NCBI RefSeq assembly: GCF_001591345.1 | Contig: NZ_BCUS01000036.1 | Location: forward strand, 1-53,084 | DNA: 53,084 bases | Origin: Variovorax boronicumulans NBRC 103145 | Lineage (GTDB): Bacteria > Pseudomonadota > Gammaproteobacteria > Burkholderiales > Burkholderiaceae_C | Direction of reading: 5' to 3' | Part shown: positions 29,233 through 37,751 of the stretch, one piece after another | Layout of the letters: each line of letters opens with the position of its first letter | Numbering within the stretch: position 1 is the first letter of the stretch | Notes under the pieces: generated by a model | Seen by the model: only the letters and a program-made list of their open reading frames with translations | Told to the model about the DNA's origin: nothing | The model's database searches: none | Position numbers and translations under genes: made by a program

Positions 29233-30922
29233 CCCCAACAACACCGTCACGGTCGGCGCCGTCGTCGCCGCGTTCCTCGAGCAGTGCGGCGTCAAGGCAG
29301 CCTTCGGCGTGATCTCGATCCACAACATGCCGATCCTCGATGCCTTCGCGCAGCGCGGCACGGTGCGCTTCATCTCGGCGCGCGGCGAAGCCGGCGCGGG
29401 CAACATGGCGGACGCCTATGCGCGCTCCACCGCCAGCCTGGGCGTGTGCATCACCAGCACCGGCCCGGCCGCGGGCAACATCGCCGGCAGCATGGTCGAG
29501 GCACTGACCGCCGGCGCACCGCTGTTGCACATCACGGGCCAGATCGAGACGCCGTACCTGGACAAGGGCATGTCGTACATTCACGAGGCGCCCGACCAGC
29601 TCACGATGCTCAAGGCCGTGTCGAAGGCCGCGCTGCGCGTGCGCAGCGTCGAGACGGTGCTGGGCACGCTCAAGCGCGCGGTGCAGCTCGCCATGACGGC
29701 GCCGACCGGCCCGGTGAGCGTGGAGATCCCGATCGACATCCAGTCGGCGCTCACGACCATGCCGGCCGACCTGTCGCCGCTGCCCATCGAGCGCCCCGTG
29801 CCTTCGGCCGCCGGCCTCGATGCACTGGCCGCGCGCCTGGCCACGGCCAAGCGCCCGCTGCTGTGGGTCGGTGGCGGTGCCCGCCATGCGCGCAGCGCGA
29901 TCCAGCGCCTGCAGAAGCTGGGCTTCGGCGTGGTCACGACCACGCAGGGCCGCGGCACGGTGCCCGAGGACGATGCCGGCTCGCTCGGCGCCTACAACAT
30001 CCAGAAGCCCGTCGAGGCCTTCTATCAAACCTGCGACGCGATGCTCGTGGTCGGGTCGCGCCTGCGCGGCAACGAGACGCTCAAGTACGAACTGAAGCTG
30101 CCGCGTCCGCTGTACCGCATCGACGCCGATGCCGCCGCCGAAGGCCGCTGCTACGCGTCCGAGGCCTTTGTCTGCGGCGATTCCGCGCTGGCCCTCGACG
30201 GCCTGGCCGACCGCCTCGAAGCCGCGAAGTACCAGGCCGACCCGCAGTTGCTGGTCGACCTGCGCGCCGCGCACGACCAGGCCGTGGCCACGCTGCGCGA
30301 CGGCCTCGGCCCGTACGCCGAGCTCGTGCGCCAGCTGCAGTCGGTGGCCGGCCGCAAGTTCAACTGGGTGCGTGACGTCACGGTGTCCAACAGCACCTGG
30401 GGCAACCGCGAGCTGCGCGTGTTCGAACCCAGCGCCGGCGTACACGCCACGGGCGGCGGCATCGGCCAGGGCATGCCCATGGCCATCGGCGCGGCCATCG
30501 GTGCGGCGGTGACGGGCTCGGGCCGCAAGACCTTCTGCCTGGCCGGCGACGGCGGCTTCATCCTGAACCTGGGCGAACTCGCCTGCATGGTGCAGGAGAA
30601 GGCCCCCATGGTCATCGTGCTCATGAACGACAAGAGCTACGGCGTGATCAAGAACATCCAGGACGCGCAGTACGGCGGCCGCCAGTGCTACGCCGAGCTG
30701 CACACGCCCGACTACGACCTGCTGTGCAAGTCGATCGCGCTGCCGCACGCCCGTGTGAAAGACCTGGCCGACCTGCCGGCGCAACTGGACCAGGCGCTCG
30801 CCGCCGACGGCCCGTTCCTGCTGGAGATCGACATGCTGTCGATCGGCGGTTTCAAGACCAGCTTCGCCGGCCCGCCGACCAACACGGTCACGCAGATTCC
30901 CGCGCTCGGCGCGGCCAAGTGA
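29225..30922 (+). CDS. Thiamine diphosphate-dependent enzyme, acetolactate synthase/decarboxylase family
   Basis: A 565-aa protein with the three-domain POX/AHAS layout. The ThDP-activating Glu is E55 (ARGEAGAGNMADAYAR). The ThDP/metal motif begins at G441-D442-G443 and ends at N468-D469. Family members decarboxylate 2-keto acids (benzoylformate, indolepyruvate, oxalyl-CoA) or ligate aldehydes. No small regulatory subunit (ilvN) is adjacent and the context is catabolic, so a 2-keto-acid decarboxylase is more likely than acetolactate synthase. The following aldehyde dehydrogenase could take its aldehyde product. The start overlaps the preceding SDR by 8 bp. Confidence 0.9.
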   Translation: MHNPNNTVTVGAVVAAFLEQCGVKAAFGVISIHNMPILDAFAQRGTVRFISARGEAGAGNMADAYARSTASLGVCITSTGPAAGNIAGSMVEALTAGAPLLHITGQIETPYLDKGMSYIHEAPDQLTMLKAVSKAALRVRSVETVLGTLKRAVQLAMTAPTGPVSVEIPIDIQSALTTMPADLSPLPIERPVPSAAGLDALAARLATAKRPLLWVGGGARHARSAIQRLQKLGFGVVTTTQGRGTVPEDDAGSLGAYNIQKPVEAFYQTCDAMLVVGSRLRGNETLKYELKLPRPLYRIDADAAAEGRCYASEAFVCGDSALALDGLADRLEAAKYQADPQLLVDLRAAHDQAVATLRDGLGPYAELVRQLQSVAGRKFNWVRDVTVSNSTWGNRELRVFEPSAGVHATGGGIGQGMPMAIGAAIGAAVTGSGRKTFCLAGDGGFILNLGELACMVQEKAPMVIVLMNDKSYGVIKNIQDAQYGGRQCYAELHTPDYDLLCKSIALPHARVKDLADLPAQLDQALAADGPFLLEIDMLSIGGFKTSFAGPPTNTVTQIPALGAAK

Positions 30923-30942
30923 GCGAACGCGGAGCCCCACGC

Positions 30943-31743
30943 ATGACCACTGCCATCACGCGCATCGCCCTCGTCGGCTGCGGAGCCATCGGCACCTCGG
31001 TGCTCGAACTGCTGCGCGGCGATCCCGCCCTGAAGGTGGTGGCCATCGTCGTGCCGGCCGAAGGCATTGCCGCCGCACAGAAGGTCGCCCCTGACGCGCA
31101 GGTGGGCAGCGCCGTGCCCGCCGACGGCATCGACCTCGTGGTCGAGACCGCCGGCCATGCCGCCATCGAGGAACACGTGCTGCCCGCGCTGGCACGCGGC
31201 ACGCCCTGCGTGGTGGCCTCGGTGGGCGCGCTGTCGGCCACGGGCTTCGCCGAGAAGCTCGAAGCCGCCGCCGTCGCCGGCCGCACGCAGGTGCAGCTGA
31301 TTCCCGGCGCCATCGGCGGCATCGACGCGCTGGCCGCGGCCCGCATCGGCGGCCTGGACAGCGTGCGCTACACCGGCCGCAAGCCGCCGCAGGCCTGGAA
31401 GGGCACGCCGGCCGAGCAGGGCCGCAACCTGGACACGCTGGCGCACGAAACCGTGATCTTCGAAGGCAGTGCGCGCGAAGCGGCCTTGCTCTATCCGAAG
31501 AACGCCAACGTGGCGGCCACCGTCTCGCTCGCCGGCTTGGGCCTGGACCAGACGCTGGTGCGCCTCATTGCCGACCCGGCCACCACCGAGAACGTGCACA
31601 CCGTCGAAGCCGAAGGCGCCTTCGGCAGCTTCGCGCTGACCATGCGCAACAAGCCGCTCGCGGCCAACCCCAAGACCTCGGCCCTGACCGTGTACAGCGC
31701 CGTGCGCGCGCTGCGCAACCGCGTCGCGGCCCTTGCCATCTGA
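30943..31743 (+). CDS. L-aspartate dehydrogenase-like protein
   Basis: A 266-aa NAD(P)-dependent enzyme. Rossmann motif IALVGCGAIGTSVLELL, then ASVGALS and PGAIGGIDAL, and the C-terminal YPKNANVAATVSLAGLGLD signature of aspartate dehydrogenase (EC 1.4.1.21). The family deaminates L-aspartate to iminoaspartate/oxaloacetate, and in some bacteria replaces NadB, but no nadA/nadC gene is here. Inside a catabolic operon it more likely handles an amino or imino acid released from a nitrogen-containing substrate. It follows the ThDP gene by 20 bp and precedes the aldehyde dehydrogenase by 8 bp. Confidence 0.9.
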   Translation: MTTAITRIALVGCGAIGTSVLELLRGDPALKVVAIVVPAEGIAAAQKVAPDAQVGSAVPADGIDLVVETAGHAAIEEHVLPALARGTPCVVASVGALSATGFAEKLEAAAVAGRTQVQLIPGAIGGIDALAAARIGGLDSVRYTGRKPPQAWKGTPAEQGRNLDTLAHETVIFEGSAREAALLYPKNANVAATVSLAGLGLDQTLVRLIADPATTENVHTVEAEGAFGSFALTMRNKPLAANPKTSALTVYSAVRALRNRVAALAI

Positions 31744-31751
31744 GCCATCCC

Positions 31752-33227
31752 ATGATCTCCACCGAACTCCTTCCGATCTGCATCGCCGGCGAATGGCGCC
31801 TGGGCGGCGGCGACGTCTACGAAAGCCTGTACCCGGCCACCGGCGAGCCCATCGCGCGCCTGAAGGCCGCGAGCCTGGCCGACGTCGAAGAAGCCATCAC
31901 GCGCGCCGACCACGCCTTTCGCACCAGCGGCTGGGCCCAGCGCCTGCCGCACGAGCGCGCCGCCGTGCTGCACCGCGTGGCGCAGCTGATCCGCGAAGAG
32001 GGCGAGTCGCTGGCGCAGAAGCAGCGCCTGGACAACGGCAAGCCGATCAGCGAAACCCGCAACCTCGTGGCCAGCGCCGCGGGCACCTTCCAGTTTTTCG
32101 CCGCCGCATTGGAGACGCTCGAAGAAACCATCACCCCCTCGCGCGGCGCCTTCGTCACGATGAGCGTGCACGAGCCCATGGGCGTGGTCGCGGCCATCAC
32201 GCCGTGGAACTCGCCCATCGCGAGCGAAGCCCAGAAGCTGGCGCCCGCGCTGGCCGCCGGCAACGCGGTGGTCGTGAAGCCCGCCGAAGTCACGCCGCTC
32301 ATGGCGCTGGAACTGGCGCGCATCTGCGAGCTGGCCGGCGTGCCCAAGGGCATCGTGAGCGTGCTGCCGGGCAAGGGCTCGGTGATCGGCGACGCCATCA
32401 CCAAGCACCCGCTGGTCAAGCGCGTGTCGTTCACCGGCGGCACCACCACCGGCAAGCACATCGCCCACATCGCGGCCGACAAGATGATGCCGGTGTCGCT
32501 CGAGCTCGGCGGCAAGTCGCCGACCATGGTGCTCGACGACGCCGACCTCGACCATGCGGTGAACGGCGTGCTGTACGGCATCTTCAGTTCGTCGGGCGAG
32601 TCGTGCATCGCGGGCTCGCGCCTGTTCGTGGCGCGTGGCATCTACGACGAGTTCCTCACGCGGCTGGCCGAAGGCGCCAATGCGCTGCGCGTGGGCGACC
32701 CGGCCTCGGAGCGCACGCAGATGGGGCCGCTCATCACGGCGAAGCACCGCGAGGGCATCGAGCGCTACGTGGATCTGGGCGTGTCCGAGGGCGGGCGCAT
32801 CCGCACGGGCGGCGTGCGCCCGCACGGCGCCGACTACGACAAGGGCTACTTCTACCAGCCGACGATCCTCGAAGGCCTGACCAACAACGCCCGCATCAGC
32901 CAGGAAGAAATCTTCGGCCCGGTGCTGGTCGCGATGCCGTTCGACAACGAGGAAGAACTGATCGCACAGGCCAACGACAGCGTCTACGCATTGGCCGCCG
33001 GCGTGTGGAGCCGCGACTTCAAGCGCGCCTGGAAGCTGGGCCGTGCGGTGCAGGCCGGCACGGTCTGGGTCAACACCTACAAGCAGTTCTCGGTCTCGAC
33101 GCCGTTCGGCGGCTGGCGCGACAGCGGCCTGGGCCGCGAGAAGGGCCGCGAAGGCATCTTCCAGTACATGGAACAGAAGAGCATGTACTGGGGCACCAAC
33201 GAACAACCGCTCCCGTGGGCGAACTGA
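31752..33227 (+). CDS. NAD(P)-dependent aldehyde dehydrogenase
   Basis: A 491-aa ALDH-superfamily enzyme of full length. Catalytic C285 (GESCIAGSR) and general base E251 (LELGGKSP) are 34 residues apart, as usual. It oxidises an aldehyde to the acid in the cytoplasm. Within the cluster it could act on a ring-cleavage semialdehyde (as the hydroxymuconic or aminomuconic semialdehyde dehydrogenases do) or on the product of the ThDP decarboxylase. The 8-bp gap upstream and 13-bp gap downstream indicate tight co-transcription. Confidence 0.94.
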   Translation: MISTELLPICIAGEWRLGGGDVYESLYPATGEPIARLKAASLADVEEAITRADHAFRTSGWAQRLPHERAAVLHRVAQLIREEGESLAQKQRLDNGKPISETRNLVASAAGTFQFFAAALETLEETITPSRGAFVTMSVHEPMGVVAAITPWNSPIASEAQKLAPALAAGNAVVVKPAEVTPLMALELARICELAGVPKGIVSVLPGKGSVIGDAITKHPLVKRVSFTGGTTTGKHIAHIAADKMMPVSLELGGKSPTMVLDDADLDHAVNGVLYGIFSSSGESCIAGSRLFVARGIYDEFLTRLAEGANALRVGDPASERTQMGPLITAKHREGIERYVDLGVSEGGRIRTGGVRPHGADYDKGYFYQPTILEGLTNNARISQEEIFGPVLVAMPFDNEEELIAQANDSVYALAAGVWSRDFKRAWKLGRAVQAGTVWVNTYKQFSVSTPFGGWRDSGLGREKGREGIFQYMEQKSMYWGTNEQPLPWAN

Positions 33228-33240
33228 ACAGGAGCACACG

Positions 33241-34212
33241 ATGAGCGTACTTGGCATCGACCAGATCACCTACGGCGCGGACGACCTGCCCGCCTGCCGC
33301 CAGTTCTTCCAGGACTGGGGCCTTTCACTCACGTCCGAAGCCGCCGACGAACTCGTCTTCGAGTGCCTCAACGGCTGCAAGGTGGTCGTTGCGGCGTGGG
33401 ACAAGCCCGGCCTGCCGCCCGCGATGGAAGAGGGCCCGACGCTGCGCGAAGTGGTGTGGGGCGTGGAAAGCGACGCCGACCTGGACCGCTACGCCGCCGC
33501 CATCGCGCAAGACCCGGCCTTCATCGACACCACGGTCGACGGCGCGCGCCGCATCGGCTGCACCGACCCCAACGGCCTGGCCGTGCGCCTGCAGGTGAGC
33601 CGCAAGCGCGCGGTCGAGGTCGACTGCGGCGCCATGAACACCTGGAACGCCAAGCCGCGCGTGAACCAGCCCGCACCGATCTACGAACGCGCCACGCCGA
33701 TCGAGGTGGGCCATGTCGTGTTCTTCGTGAGTGATGTGAAGGGCACGAGCGCGTTCTATGCGCAGCGCTTCGGCTTCGTGTCGTCCGACGGCTATCCGAA
33801 CCGCGGCGCCTTCATGCGCTGTGCGCCCGAGGGCGGCCACCACGACCTGTTCCTGCTGCAGATTCCGTCGGGCAAGCGCGGGCTCAACCACGTGGCCTTC
33901 ACCGTGCGCGACATCCACGAGGTGTTCGGCGGCGGCCTGCATTTTTCGCGCTGCGGCTGGGACACCCAGCTGGGCCCGGGGCGCCACCCGGTGTCGTCGG
34001 CGTACTTCTGGTACTTCAAGAACCCGGCCGGCGGCCTCATCGAGTACTACGCCGACGAAGACCAGCTCACCGCCGACTGGCAGCCGCGCGAGTTCGAACC
34101 CGGCCCGACGGTGTTCGCCGAATGGGCCGTCGACGGCGGCCTCGATGGCCACACCCGCCGACAGAAGAACGCCGAAGGCCCGAAAGGTGCTTTCCTGACC
34201 GAGAAGAAGTGA
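33241..34212 (+). CDS. VOC-superfamily protein, probable type I extradiol ring-cleavage dioxygenase
   Basis: A 323-aa protein with two glyoxalase-fold modules. The second carries a metal triad H158 (EVGHVVFF), H217 (LNHVAF) and E268 (GGLIEYY). The C-terminal stretch from H249 through Y258 to E268 closely follows the extradiol dioxygenase signature (G-x-x-H, 7 residues, aromatic, Y, x2, N-P-A-G-x3-E), departing by Trp for the residue before Tyr and one residue near the first Gly. H249 and Y258 correspond to the second-sphere acid/base pair. Such enzymes open catechol-type rings next to the hydroxyls using Fe(II) and O2. The N-terminal module seems to have lost its ligands, as in BphC/XylE relatives. 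Confidence 0.85.
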   Translation: MSVLGIDQITYGADDLPACRQFFQDWGLSLTSEAADELVFECLNGCKVVVAAWDKPGLPPAMEEGPTLREVVWGVESDADLDRYAAAIAQDPAFIDTTVDGARRIGCTDPNGLAVRLQVSRKRAVEVDCGAMNTWNAKPRVNQPAPIYERATPIEVGHVVFFVSDVKGTSAFYAQRFGFVSSDGYPNRGAFMRCAPEGGHHDLFLLQIPSGKRGLNHVAFTVRDIHEVFGGGLHFSRCGWDTQLGPGRHPVSSAYFWYFKNPAGGLIEYYADEDQLTADWQPREFEPGPTVFAEWAVDGGLDGHTRRQKNAEGPKGAFLTEKK

Positions 34213-34226
34213 ATCCGGTGACCCTC

Positions 34227-35213
34227 ATGCAACGACGCTTTTCTTTCTCCCTGCTGGCCGCCGCGGCGCTGGCCATCGCCTTGCCCGCGCACGCGCAGAG
34301 CGACGCGCACAAGCAGCTGTCGAGCGACCGCTTCACCATCGTCTCGCCGTTCCCGCCCGGCGGCCCGGTCGACACGCTGGCCCGCATCCTGTCCGACGGC
34401 CTGGCCAAGCGCTACGGCCAGGCGGCCGTGGTCGAGAACATGGTGGGCGCGGCGGGCAACATCGGCATCGACAAGGTCAAGCGCGCCAAGGGCGACGGCC
34501 ACACGCTGCTCGTGGTGCCGGCCGGCAACCTCACGATCAACCCGACGCTGATGCCGAACTTCCCGTTCAACATCGAGAAGGACTTCGTGCCCGTCACCAT
34601 GCTCGCCAAGGCGCCCAACGTGCTGGTGGCGTCGCCGGCCTCGGGCATCAAGAGCGCGAAGGAACTGGTGGCCATGGCCAAGGCCAAGCCCAACACGCTG
34701 TCGTATGCCTCGCCCGGCGTGGGCAGCGGCCTGCACCTGGCGGGCGAGCTGTTCAAGCAGCAGGCCGGCATCGACCTGCTGCACGTGCCCTACAAGGGCA
34801 CGGCGCCCGCGCTCAACGACGTGCTCGGCGGCTCGGTGCCGCTGATGTTCAGCAACCTGCCCGCGACCATGCCCTTCATCAAGAACGGCAAGCTCGTCGC
34901 GCTGGGCGTGACCGAAGCCAAGCGCAGCGCCGCCGCGCCCGACATTCCCACGCTGGCAGAGCAGGGCATCCAGGGCGTGACCGTGACCTCGTGGTACGGC
35001 CTCTTGGCCCCCAAGGGCACGCCGCCCGCGGTGGTTGAGCAGCTCGCCAAGGATGCGGCCGAGATGCTGGCCCAGCCCGACGTGCGCGAACGCCTGAAGG
35101 CACAGGGCATGACCGACGCGGCCATGAAGCCCGCCGAGTTCGCTGCCCACATCCGCGATGAGACGGCCGTCTGGGCCCGGATCATCAAGGCCCGCAACAT
35201 CGTGGCCGAGTGA
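34227..35213 (+). CDS. Bug/TctC-family periplasmic solute-binding protein (2)
   Basis: A 328-aa exported protein. Signal peptide MQRRFSFSLLAAAALAIALP with cleavage after AHA. Typical Bug segments are FTIVSPFPPGGPVDTLARIL, VVENMVGAAGNIG and LHVPYKGTAPALNDVLGG. This is the second orphan of its kind in the cluster, clearly diverged from the first, so it may bind a different ligand. The ATG at 34227 is chosen because it opens the signal peptide; a GTG at 34209 overlapping the previous stop is possible. Confidence 0.92.
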   Translation: MQRRFSFSLLAAAALAIALPAHAQSDAHKQLSSDRFTIVSPFPPGGPVDTLARILSDGLAKRYGQAAVVENMVGAAGNIGIDKVKRAKGDGHTLLVVPAGNLTINPTLMPNFPFNIEKDFVPVTMLAKAPNVLVASPASGIKSAKELVAMAKAKPNTLSYASPGVGSGLHLAGELFKQQAGIDLLHVPYKGTAPALNDVLGGSVPLMFSNLPATMPFIKNGKLVALGVTEAKRSAAAPDIPTLAEQGIQGVTVTSWYGLLAPKGTPPAVVEQLAKDAAEMLAQPDVRERLKAQGMTDAAMKPAEFAAHIRDETAVWARIIKARNIVAE

Positions 35214-35245
35214 GCCGCGGACAAGAACAAAGAGAGACAGAGACC

Positions 35246-36412
35246 ATGCAGACAAGTGAATCCACCATCGGCATCGTCGGTGCCGGCATCGGCGGCCTGG
35301 TCGCCGCCATCGCACTGCGCCGCGCCGGGCACGACGTGGTCGTGTTCGAGCAGGCCAAGCAGTTCGCCCGCGTCGGCGCCGACATCAACCTCACGCCGAA
35401 CGCCGTGCGCGCCCTCGACGGCCTGGGCGTGGGCGACGCCGCCCGCGTGACGGCGGCCCGCCCGTCGCACCGCATCAGCCGCACCTACGACAGCGGCGAA
35501 GAAACCTCGCGCCTCGAGATGGCCGACTCGGCCGAGCAGCGCTACGGTGCGCCGCAACTCACCATCCACCGCGCCGACCTGCTGGCCGCGCTGGCCGACA
35601 TGTTCCCTGCCGAGCGCGTGGCGCTGGGCAAGCGCGCCGAGAGCATCGCGGCCGACGACAACGGCGTGACCCTGTCGTTCAGCGACGGCACCAGCGCCCG
35701 CGTGGGTGCGCTCATTGGTGCCGACGGTATCCACTCGGGCGTGCGCACCGCGATGTTCGGCGCCGAGAGCCCGCGCTTCACGGGCATCGTCGCCTACCGC
35801 GCCGTGGTGCCCGCCGAGCGCGTGGCCGGCGTGCCCAACCTGGGCGCCTTCACCAAGTGGTGGGGCCCGAACCCGCAAAGCCAGATCGTCACCTTCCCGC
35901 TGAACCGCGGCAAGGACATCTTCATCTTCGCCACCACGCCGCAGGACACCTGGCACCTCGAGTCGTGGACCGCGCCGGGCAGCGTCGACGAGCTGCGCGA
36001 GCAGTACGTGGCTTACCACCCCGAGGCGCGCGCGCTGCTCGACGCCTGCGACACGGTGCTGAAGACCGCGCTGTACGAGCGCGACCCCATGCCTGCCTGG
36101 GCGCAGGGCCGCATGGCACTGCTGGGCGATGCCGCGCACCCGATGCTGCCCTTCATGGCGCAGGGCGCCGGCATGGCCATCGAAGACGCCGTGGTGCTGT
36201 CGCGCCACCTCGACGGCGTGGCCATGGCCGGCATTCCCGCCGCGCTGCAGGCCTACCAGACCGCGCGGATCGAGCGCGCCAGCCAGGTGCAGCTCGGCTC
36301 GCGCGGCAACAACTGGCTGCGCGAAGGCGGCAACGCCGACTGGGTGTACGCCTACGACGCCTGGGCCGTGCCGCTGGGCGTGCCGGCGCAAGGCGCTGCT
36401 GCCGCCGCCTGA
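35246..36412 (+). CDS. FAD-dependent aromatic monooxygenase (salicylate/6-hydroxynicotinate hydroxylase-like)
   Basis: A 388-aa single-component flavoprotein hydroxylase. The N-terminal FAD motif is GIVGAGIGGLVAAIALRRAG with a distal acidic residue in VVVFEQ, then the DG motif GADGIHSGVR, and the GD motif LLGDAAHPMLPFMAQGAGMA. The opening resembles 6-hydroxynicotinate 3-monooxygenase and salicylate hydroxylase, which add a hydroxyl (often with decarboxylation) to an aromatic carboxylate using NAD(P)H. I cannot tell which from the sequence. It would provide the hydroxyl needed for extradiol cleavage. A purine-rich GAGAGACAGAG lies before the ATG. Confidence 0.93.
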   Translation: MQTSESTIGIVGAGIGGLVAAIALRRAGHDVVVFEQAKQFARVGADINLTPNAVRALDGLGVGDAARVTAARPSHRISRTYDSGEETSRLEMADSAEQRYGAPQLTIHRADLLAALADMFPAERVALGKRAESIAADDNGVTLSFSDGTSARVGALIGADGIHSGVRTAMFGAESPRFTGIVAYRAVVPAERVAGVPNLGAFTKWWGPNPQSQIVTFPLNRGKDIFIFATTPQDTWHLESWTAPGSVDELREQYVAYHPEARALLDACDTVLKTALYERDPMPAWAQGRMALLGDAAHPMLPFMAQGAGMAIEDAVVLSRHLDGVAMAGIPAALQAYQTARIERASQVQLGSRGNNWLREGGNADWVYAYDAWAVPLGVPAQGAAAAA

Positions 36413-36442
36413 AATTTTTCCCCTCGCTTACGGAGGCTCACG

Positions 36443-36664
36443 ATGCAACAAGACCGCTTTCTCCAACCGCACCAGGCGCGCCAGCGCCCGGCGACCACTT
36501 ACGAAGACCTGCTGGGCGACGTGATCGAACGCGCCTACGCCGACGGCATTCATGACCTGCCGGGCCTGGTGCAACGCCTGAACGACAGCGGCCTGGCCAC
36601 GCCGGGCGGCCTCGCATGGACCGAGGCGCTGTACCGCAAGGAAATGGCCACGCTGGCCGCCTGA
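36443..36664 (+). CDS. Small recombinase-like helix-turn-helix protein
   Basis: A 73-aa acidic-to-neutral protein with EDLLGDVIERAYADGIHD followed by LPGLVQRLNDSGLATPGG, the fold seen in the HTH region of serine recombinases (N-x-x-G-x-x-T-P-x-G). There is no catalytic domain. It has its own good ribosome site (GGAGG at 36433) and sits 11 bp upstream of the Rieske oxygenase. Because it travels with the oxygenase genes, it may be an accessory factor or a local regulator of oxygenase expression and not a recombination protein. That is inference. Confidence 0.8.
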   Translation: MQQDRFLQPHQARQRPATTYEDLLGDVIERAYADGIHDLPGLVQRLNDSGLATPGGLAWTEALYRKEMATLAA

Positions 36665-36675
36665 GGAGAACCATC

Positions 36676-37728
36676 ATGACCATCGCCATCCATCCCGTCG
36701 CACCGGCCCCTGCCGATCCGGTCGATCACCTGCTCGAGATCGGCCTGAAAGACCTCTGGTACCCGATCTGCCCCTCGCACTTCATCAAGGAGAACCCGAT
36801 CTCCCTGCGCCGCCTCGGCCGCAAGATCGCGCTGTGGCGCGACGGCGAAGGCGTGCTGCATGCGCTGGAAGACCGCTGCCCGCACCGCGGCGCGCCGCTG
36901 TCGCAGGGCGTGGTGCTGGGCGACCGGCTCTCGTGCCCGTACCACGGCGTCGAAGTGCGCCATGACGGCGTGGTCACGCGCGTGCCCGGCAGCCCGGGCT
37001 GCAAGCTTGAAGGCTCGCGCGCCACGCGCCACTTCCACGTGCAGGAGCGCGCGGGCGCCGTGTTTCTCTACAACTCGAAGGAGCCGGTCGACGTGCCGCC
37101 GCCGCTGGTGCTGCCCGAGCAGCTGACCGACGAGGCCGAGTACTCGAACTTCCTTTGCTACACGGAGTGGAAGGGCGACTACCGCTACGTGCTGGACAAC
37201 GTGATGGACCCGATGCACGGCACCTACCTGCACAAGCAGTCGCACTCGATGGCCGAGGGCGACTCCAGCGCCAAGTTCGGCGTGCGCCCGACCGACATCG
37301 GCTTCGTGTTCGAGAAGGAAGGCCAGCGCAACGTCAACTTCGACTGGACCGAGTGGGCCGACACCGGCATCCACTGGATGCGCCTGGAAATTCCGTACCC
37401 GAAGACCGGCGGCCCCGGCGGCAACTTCATCATCATCGGCGCCTTCTCGCCCATGGCCAACGGCATGACGGCCACCTTCTTCTGGCGCGCGCGCAAGCTG
37501 GCGCCGGGCTGGGAGCGCGACACCTGGCGCTTCCTCTACAAGAACCGCCTCGAGGCGCGCCATTGGCACGTGCTGGAACAGGACCGCGTGATGCTCGAAG
37601 AGATGGAAGCCGACGCCAACCAGCACGAGAACCTGTACCAGCACGACCTGGGCATCGTCCGCCTGCGCCGCCACATGCGCAACCTCGCGCAGGCGCAGCT
37701 GGCGCAAGCCGAGGCCGCCACGGCCTGA
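36676..37728 (+). CDS. Rieske-type aromatic ring oxygenase, catalytic subunit
   Basis: A 350-aa protein. The Rieske [2Fe-2S] ligands are C68, H70, C87 and H90 (CPHRGAPL...CPYHG). The mononuclear iron motif is N175-x2-D178-x2-H181-x4-H186 (DNVMDPMHGTYLH). Size and single-subunit layout match the VanA/phthalate-oxygenase group (O-demethylases, mono- and dioxygenases on aromatic acids) and not the large-plus-small subunit dioxygenases. It needs electrons from the reductase encoded next. An AGGAG ribosome site precedes ATG 36676. Confidence 0.95.
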   Translation: MTIAIHPVAPAPADPVDHLLEIGLKDLWYPICPSHFIKENPISLRRLGRKIALWRDGEGVLHALEDRCPHRGAPLSQGVVLGDRLSCPYHGVEVRHDGVVTRVPGSPGCKLEGSRATRHFHVQERAGAVFLYNSKEPVDVPPPLVLPEQLTDEAEYSNFLCYTEWKGDYRYVLDNVMDPMHGTYLHKQSHSMAEGDSSAKFGVRPTDIGFVFEKEGQRNVNFDWTEWADTGIHWMRLEIPYPKTGGPGGNFIIIGAFSPMANGMTATFFWRARKLAPGWERDTWRFLYKNRLEARHWHVLEQDRVMLEEMEADANQHENLYQHDLGIVRLRRHMRNLAQAQLAQAEAATA

Positions 37729-37751
37729 ACTGCAAGCAAGCGAGCATCGCC

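Noticed and set aside
29225..30922. Acetolactate synthase for branched-chain amino acid synthesis (ilvB)
   Set aside because: No ilvN or ilvC nearby and the gene is embedded in a catabolic operon; the general ThDP-enzyme call is safer.
36443..36664. Site-specific recombinase remnant or mobile element
   Set aside because: Only the HTH portion is present, with a good start and its own ribosome site, inside a tight operon. No terminal repeats or other mobile genes were seen in the window.
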